The position numbers and the translations under genes were made by a program. The notes below the pieces were generated by a model. It made no database searches and was not told the DNA's origin. It saw only the letters and a program-made list of their open reading frames with translations. Source: Rusavskia elegans (Eukaryota > Ascomycota > Lecanoromycetes > Teloschistales > Teloschistaceae). From it: 64,000 bases of DNA. The DNA is taken from assembly GCA_011316305.1 (NCBI GenBank), contig SAUG01000029.1, positions 124,001 through 188,000 of the forward strand, read 5' to 3'. Every line of letters begins with the position of its first letter. Position 1 is the first letter of the stretch. Positions 57,281 to 64,000 of the stretch are shown piece by piece.

Positions 57281-60200
57281 TAGACTGGCTACTTTAATAT
57301 AGATTTCTATTAGTTTTTCGAGAATCCGATCCAAATTTTAGCGAATCGATTTAATCTAATATACTAAATAATATAGATCGGTTTCTAAAATTAAAATTAA
57401 AAATCGAATCGAATTATAAAATAGAAATTAATAGAAATCCGATTTAATCCATTTTATAATAATAATAGATAATCGAATATTATAGTTTTTATAAATAATT
57501 ATTACTTAAGAAAATATCATTCTTTTTAATTATAATAAATAATTTAAATAATAAGAAACGGTAATAGATTTTATTTAATATTAAATTAAAAAATATTTAA
57601 TTTAATTTATCTAAAATACTTTTTAATTTCTTTTTAAAAAATAAATCTTTATTCTAAAATAATATTCTATTTTCTAATTATATTCGATTATATATATTCT
57701 ATAGCTTTTTTAAAATATTATCTATTTTTAAATCTATAGTATAGTTATTGTATTTAATTGTTTTTATCTGCTCTATATATTCTGAAATTATCTAGATTCG
57801 ATTCTATTAATAAATTCTTTTTATAAAATTAAAAATCCGTTTTATTTCTACCGAAGATATTAAATAAATAAAAATAATATAAACTATATACGCTAGTTTT
57901 AGAAAATTTAAAATTTTTTTTTTTAAAATATCTAATTTCAATTATTTTCGGTAGTACTAACGCGAAAATATTAATTAATTTCGAAAATTGTTATTCGAAG
58001 ACGCTAAAATTATTAAAAAATATTACTTAAAATAAATAAAATAGATTTTAAACTAATTATAAAAGATATAATATATTATCTTTTTATATTATATTTAACG
58101 TTTCTGTATATCAAAAAGCGTTACGTTCGAGTCTAGTTACAGCCGTAGGCGTAGTCCGAATTACTAAATAGTAAAGAAATTCTAGCGTAGATTATCGTAA
58201 CTTATCCTATATAGCCGTAAAGGTAAAGTTACGATATTATAAAACGTCTTCGTTACGTAGATAATATAAAAGAGAAACGGAGACAGTATTTAGTAATTAT
58301 ATTAACAATTAACGAGAGAAACAATTTAATAGAAGTAAAGAACGATATATATAGATAAAAATAGCCGCTATAGTCGAAGATAGCCGTAGATACTTGATAT
58401 CGATTGGTAAAAACGGTATAGACGACTAACGCGGCCCTGCGATAATTGGTTTTTGATTAAACTAATCCATCGTTGGTATTTTTATAAAGTTATAGATATA
58501 ATATTATTTTAATTCCTTTTATATAGCTGGTTTTAGATTTTAATAGACCGATAGAAACTTTATAGTATTTAGTAAAATATTTTTTAAACTCGATTTAATA
58601 TCTATTTTTAGACTGGCTATTTCGGTATTGGTTTCTATTAGTATTTTAGAAATCTGATTCGAGTTTTAGTAAATTAGTTCGATCCGATTCGCTAAATAGT
58701 ATAGATCGATTTCTAAAATTTAAACCGAAAGTCAAGTCGGATTATAAAATAGAAACCGATAAAAATCTGATCTAATTTACTAAACTTTCTATATATAGTA
58801 TAATACTATAATAACTATAATATTAAACTAGAATTATTATATTAAATAATTAATAAACGAATTTTATTGATAGATAATCTATATAGATTTCTTATTTTCT
58901 TTTCTTTGATTAAATTTTAATAGATAGATATTATTTTTATACTAAAGTTATATTTTTAAACTAGATTTTTGTAATTTTAGCGAATCGAACCCGAGAACCC
59001 GAGTTCGACCCGAAACCGAATCGGTTCGATATCTAGAAAAATCGGAACCGATTCGGTTAGACTGATTATTAGAACGGATTTCGAACCTGGATTAAAAAAA
59101 TCGATCCGACCCGAATTAGTTCTAATTTTTCTAGATACCGATTTAAATCGGTTCCGACTTTTTTAGATATCGATCCGACTCGGTTCCGAGTTAAATCTAG
59201 ATTTCTAGATTTAACCCGCTAAAACCGTTGAATTCTGGTATAAAAATATAATTATAATATTTAAATATAATTCTTTTTCTATATTAAAATAGATTGGTCT
59301 AGTATATCTTTTTAATTAGTATTAATATAATAATAAATATAGATAATATTTTTTTTAGATTATTAGTCTTCGATCTATATAATTAGTTAGATAGTTTAAT
59401 ATTCTTTTCTATAATTTTATTATTATCTATTTCTATTTTCTTTTCTATATCTTTATTTTAACTATTAAAATTAACTTTTCTAGCTAAATTATATTATTTT
59501 TAAATTTAGTACTATTTTATTTAGAAAAATACTTTTCTATTATCCAATTCTTCTTATTAATTTTTATAATATTATCGTTATTTTAATTTTTTTTATAGAG
59601 AAATTTAGTATATTTGTTAGCTATATTCTCGCTTAAATTAAATTCTTTAATAATCGCTATCTATTTTTCTAGAAAGTCTAGAATTCTAGCGGACTAAAGT
59701 TTTTAAAAGCCGGTATAATAGATTAACTATTATTAGATAAAATGAACGATTAGAATTATATATTTTATTAAATCTATTCTATTCGGACTATTAATAGTAA
59801 TATTAGACTATAAAAAATATTAGTAGTTATTATTTTTATATTAGATAGTTCTATTTATATTCGATATTCTATTTTAATATATTACTTTTTTCTATTCCTA
59901 TTTTATCTATTTAATAGTTATCGCTTTTTCTATATTTTTAATAAAACCTTTAGTATATAGACTATTTTTTTTAATATAATAGAATATATAGATTAGTATT
60001 TAATATAGTATATATTCTTTTATTATATTATTATAGATATTTTTTTAATTCTATAATCTATTTTCTAATTTCTAATTTTTTATTTTAATATAACCCTCGT
60101 CTTTTTATCTATATTTTTCTAGAAATCTATTCCTTTAATCTTTTTAAAGTATTTATATATTATAATATAGTCCGTACTCTGTTTTTTATTGAATTTATAT

Positions 60201-61310
60201 TCGGTATTAAACGAATTTTTACCGTATTTATAATTTATAACTAATTTAGATTTAATAATTAGTAGTTTTAATTAAATTATAATAGATAGTATACTAAATA
60301 TAATAGTAAAAAAATATAATTAGTAGCTATAGAATTATCTAAAAACTCTATATATTATAGTAGTAAAATATATAAATTTATTTAAAATTCTAATTCTTAA
60401 ATTATAATATAGCCGATAATTATCTAAATAACTTTATTTTATTTCTAATTTTCTATTTTTTAATAATTAACTGTTATAGTAAATTATTAATATATTATAT
60501 ACTACACTATATTATATTTTATTCTGTTATTAATCTTTCGTTACTTTTATTCTTTATAGTATAATATATAGTATATACGAATCTAAATGGAACTAATATA
60601 TAAAAATAACATAAATAATTATATAATAACGTTAAAACTACTCTAGATAAAAAATTAAATCTATTTTATAGAAATATAGCGAAGACTCGAAAAAATAGAA
60701 TCGGAAAAAATAAAAATAAATAAAAGAATCTTATAATATTATAGTACTAGTAATACTGTAAGATAATATATTTTAAATAATATAGTTAATAATCTATAAA
60801 ATAAAATATAAATAGAAGTTTAAAACTACTATTTTTCGAGAAATCTATAGATATTAGAAAAATTTCGAATCTTTTATTTCTAAAATATTTTTTATTAGAT
60901 TATATTACGAGATTATTTCTAACGTCACTACCATATATATAAATAGAAAATTAATAGAATATAAAATATAGTATCAGTAGTTTTATAGAATATAATAGAA
61001 GAATATATATTTACTTTTATCTTTTCTATTAAATAAATATATGATTTTACTATATTATTTTACTATATTATTGCGAGCTCGTCGCTATTTAGATACGATA
61101 TTAATCTATTCGTTCGTACCTCGCTTCGTAGATTATTATCGAATCTAAATAGTTTCCGGACTCGTTTTAAAATTCGATTTTCGAAGTTATTTTTAGTATT
61201 AAAAAAAATAGTTTCTATTTATAGTAAGACTAATATAGTTCTAGAACGTTTATTTTATTAGATCGAATTAATTATTAAAATTTTTACGTTGTTTTTCTTT
61301 TATATATCTG
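57281..61310. other. AT-rich mosaic of RIP-degraded repeats
   Basis: This part contains several TAGACTGGC-type ends (57283, 58614 and 59054), a second partial copy of the LTR-family words in reverse orientation near 58120-58440 (ACGTTCGAGTCTAG, TATAGCCGCTATAG-like), and from about 59940 the second copy of the 1.6-kb repeat. CA/TG are nearly absent apart from small islands. No gene is present. Confidence 0.5.
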
Positions 61311-61314
61311 ATTT

Positions 61315-61790
61315 TTTAATATCTATTCGTTAGATTTTAATTGAATTTATATCGTTTAAAAGCTCTAAATAAACTCTATATTTAATATAAATTTTGGCCT
61401 ATAACGTCAGATATATATTACGTATATACAGTAGGAAATTACAGGTAATAAACTTAGATAAAGTTTAGCGCCGACCTTATAGGGCTGGTAGAGCTGTTAC
61501 GAATATTACTAATAACTCTTGTTTATATATAGAATTCTTTAACGCCTATTAGTCAGAATTTGATTATTTTTATATCGTTCGAAAGTTCTGAATAAATTTT
61601 TTAATTTATATAATTTCTGGCCGATAACGTCACCTGCGCAATATATATATACAGTAGAAAGTTGCAGGTACTAGATTTAGATAAAGCTTGGCGTTGGCCT
61701 AGTAGAGCTGGTAGAACTGTCTAGGCCTATACGGTCGCAATATAGTTTTACAGGCCTGAATCTTTAACGTCTATTGATCAAATTTATATA
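61315..61790. repeat. 224-bp tandem repeat, two units and a partial third, little RIP
   Basis: Unit starts are at about 61315, 61538 and 61763, each marked by TTTAA..TCTATT. Within the units GGCC.ATAACGTCA, TACAGTAG.AAATT.CAGGTA and TAGATAAAG.TT.GCG recur in the same order. The repeat keeps CA and TG far more than its surroundings. It lies inside an insertion (about 61070-62100) that splits the second copy of the 1.6-kb repeat. Confidence 0.7.
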
Positions 61791-64000
61791 TAAAATGGAT
61801 TATTTTATAACGTTAAACGAAAGCTTTAAACTGAACTAAAAAGTAGCCAATTATAGTAGTTAGCGTAAAAATTATTCTATATAAAAGAATCTTCTACTAA
61901 AAAATCGAATTTTAATATTCGATTACGTTACTGCAGTTTTTAAATAACTATTTATATCGCTTCTAACCTCTATAATAGCCTTTTATATTAGATTGAATCG
62001 GGCGAGGCTAGCCCGGATCGAAAACGATAAGCTTTTTTTAAATACGGATTTTTTTTCTAAGAAATCGGAAATATTAAAACTTTTTTCGTTCGAATTCCAA
62101 TATTATATTTAATATATATCCGACTATATTTATTTTTTATAGAATAATAATTAGCCGTAAAATATATTAAATATATTACTATTTAGTAGAAAGACGTCTA
62201 GTCAATTAAAAAATTAATATAAAATCTAGAAATATAGTCGGAAATATAATAATAATTAGATAATAATAAATTTTAAAAAATTAAAAATTCTAGAAAAAAA
62301 ATATATATCTATAAATTTATTTAGAAAAAAAAAATACTATTTATATAATATCGTTATATAAACTAGTATTAAATAGAATTTATTACTATATAATATTATC
62401 TATAATTACTTTTATATTCGATTATCTAATATAATTATAAATCGTATTAAATTAGATTTCTATTAATTTCTATTCTATAATCCGATCTAACTTTCGGTTT
62501 TAATATTAGAAATTAATTTAAACTATTTAGCGGATCGGATTAAATTAATTTACTAAAATTCGAATCGGATTTCTAAAATACTGACAGGAATTCGTACCGA
62601 AGTAGCCAGTCTAGATTCGATTCGGTACCTAGAAAAATCGAAACCGATTCGATTCGAATTCGGAATACGAATTCGGATTCGAAATCCGATCCGACGGCCA
62701 GTCTATCTATTTTTATATTTCGAAAAAATTTTATTTTTTTATTATTATTATTTTTATTTTAGTTTCGATAAAACCACAATTCTACTATAGAATCCAAAAT
62801 ATTTATAAAATTATAAATTAAATTTTTTTTAATATAAAAATAGTATTTCGTGATTTTAATATTAATATTATTATATACTAATAGTATTATTTCATTTTTA
62901 ACGTAATTTAATAATCCAACTATTTTCTTATTCTAAAAAAATAATCGAAAATATTACTATAAAATCGAAATATTAAATGAATTCTAATATTTATAGTTTT
63001 TAAAACTAATAAAATAAATTTATATAACGGCCGTAGTATATTATTTATAAAAAAAAGATTACTATTTATTTATAATTAAGAAAATTTTATATATTTATAG
63101 ATTTTACGAATTTTCTTTTATAAAGATAATAATGAAATAACGAAATTAATACATTTAATAAATTATAAAATATATTAAATTCTATTAAATATAGATATTT
63201 TAAATTATATTTTTAGATTAATGTTAGATGGATATATTTCTAGAGCAGTATACGATTATAGACCGGACGAAAAATATATTATAAAATTAATTTATATTTT
63301 CGAAAGATTGGAATATAGTCTAGTAATAAAAGAAAAGAAAAAGTAAAAAAGAATCGAAATCCGGTATACTAGTAATATTCTAATAACTAGACGGTAAACT
63401 TTATTTTTAAATATTTTAATTATATTTCTAAAGTTAGTATAATACTTTTAACGTTTTATAATTATCTTTTCTTTAGCGATATAATTTTTAGTATTATATT
63501 ATATCTATTTATATATTTATAATTTATATTAAATCAATATATTAACTTTATAATTAACTATAGGAAATAAAAAATATAAAAAAAAAGTTACTTTTTAATT
63601 ATTATTATAATCAGCTTTTCTTTATATATAACTATATTTTAGTTATATAGATATATATTAAAATAAAGTTAAAAAAAAGAATTCTATTATAAATTAAATA
63701 TAGATTTTCTGATTAATAAAATACGACTATAATTACGGCTAAAAATATTAAACTACTATATAATAGTACTATTAAATATATAATATAATATTATTTTAGT
63801 TTATATTTTCGAAAAAATATTTTATATCTATATATTAATAGTTTAAATATAATATTAAATAAACATTTTAATAAATATAAATAAATCCGAACCTAATATA
63901 AATGTTTGAAAATTCTAAATAGTAAATTAATATTTAAAGAAATACGGTTCGAATACGCTAGTAATAATATATTAATATTTTTTTTAACAGAAATTTTAAT
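61791..64000. other. AT-rich RIP-degraded repeats to the window end
   Basis: 62100-62610 is the rest of the 1.6-kb repeat, ending in GTAGCCAGTCTAG at 62605. 62695-62704 shows another CCAGTCTA end. 63180-63430 matches 37847-38100, the 5' end of Gypsy copy A, in the same orientation. The remainder is AT-rich and CA/TG-poor without open frames. Confidence 0.5.

Noticed and set aside
34400..64000. AT-rich right flank as inserted mitochondrial DNA
   Set aside because: It contains RIP-mutated Gypsy motifs, LTRs and inverted-repeat elements, and lacks CA/TG, which mitochondrial DNA does not; no mitochondrial gene was seen.
1..64000. tRNA or rRNA genes
   Set aside because: No segment with convincing A and B boxes and a cloverleaf, and no rRNA core sequence, was found by eye; a tRNAscan run would be decisive.

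Overview
The window is nuclear DNA of a filamentous ascomycete (Pezizomycotina; a dothideomycete is my best guess). The genes have short introns of 47 to 117 bp with GT...AG ends. Their products are typical of this group, and the genome is split into a GC-balanced gene island (about 3.4 to 34.3 kb) and AT-rich flanks (1 to 3.1 kb and 34.4 to 64 kb). The flanks have almost no CA or TG dinucleotides but keep CG. This is the mark left by repeat-induced point mutation (RIP, C to T in a CpA context) on old transposable elements.

Left flank (1-3113): the 3' part of a RIP-destroyed Ty3/Gypsy element on the + strand (reverse transcriptase, RNase H, integrase), a small inverted-repeat insertion inside it, and a 411-bp LTR that ends at the island border.

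Housekeeping part of the island (3.7-16 kb): a six-exon YAT-type amino acid permease; a large Rad53/Cds1-type checkpoint kinase (FHA, kinase, degenerate C-terminal FHA, 1408 aa); a low-specificity L-threonine aldolase on the minus strand; and a five-exon basic helix-loop-helix transcription factor on the minus strand. After them come 3.7 kb without a gene I can support.

Accessory part of the island (19.7-29.5 kb): three minus-strand tandem paralogues of an unrecognised family, each exactly 209 codons with an N-terminal membrane segment; a glycine/arginine repeat protein whose N-terminus (MGNCLCK) looks myristoylated and palmitoylated; a secreted or GPI-anchored cysteine-containing protein, with a truncated relic of a second copy beside it; a CorA-like two-helix membrane protein; a probably broken minus-strand gene; and a secreted NlpC/P60 cysteine peptidase with two cysteine-rich modules. 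This set of membrane-facing and secreted proteins, with a relic and tandem duplications, is the best candidate for something undescribed.

End of the island (30-34.3 kb): a conserved protein of unknown function, an Asp-nucleophile alpha/beta hydrolase, then a patch of diverged minisatellites that holds a 35-bp near-identical inverted copy of part of the amino acid permease gene.

Right flank (34.4-64 kb): nested, RIP-degraded transposable elements. They include an 0.8-kb element with about 85-bp terminal inverted repeats, at least two copies of a minus-strand Ty3/Gypsy element, a 3.3-kb LTR element with matching 409-bp LTRs and a probable target duplication, a 187-bp inverted repeat pair 20.6 kb apart, a family of small elements with TAGACTGGC ends, and a 224-bp tandem repeat. 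No intact gene was found there.

Gene models and splice sites were read by eye, without a database search; names rest on recognised motifs.
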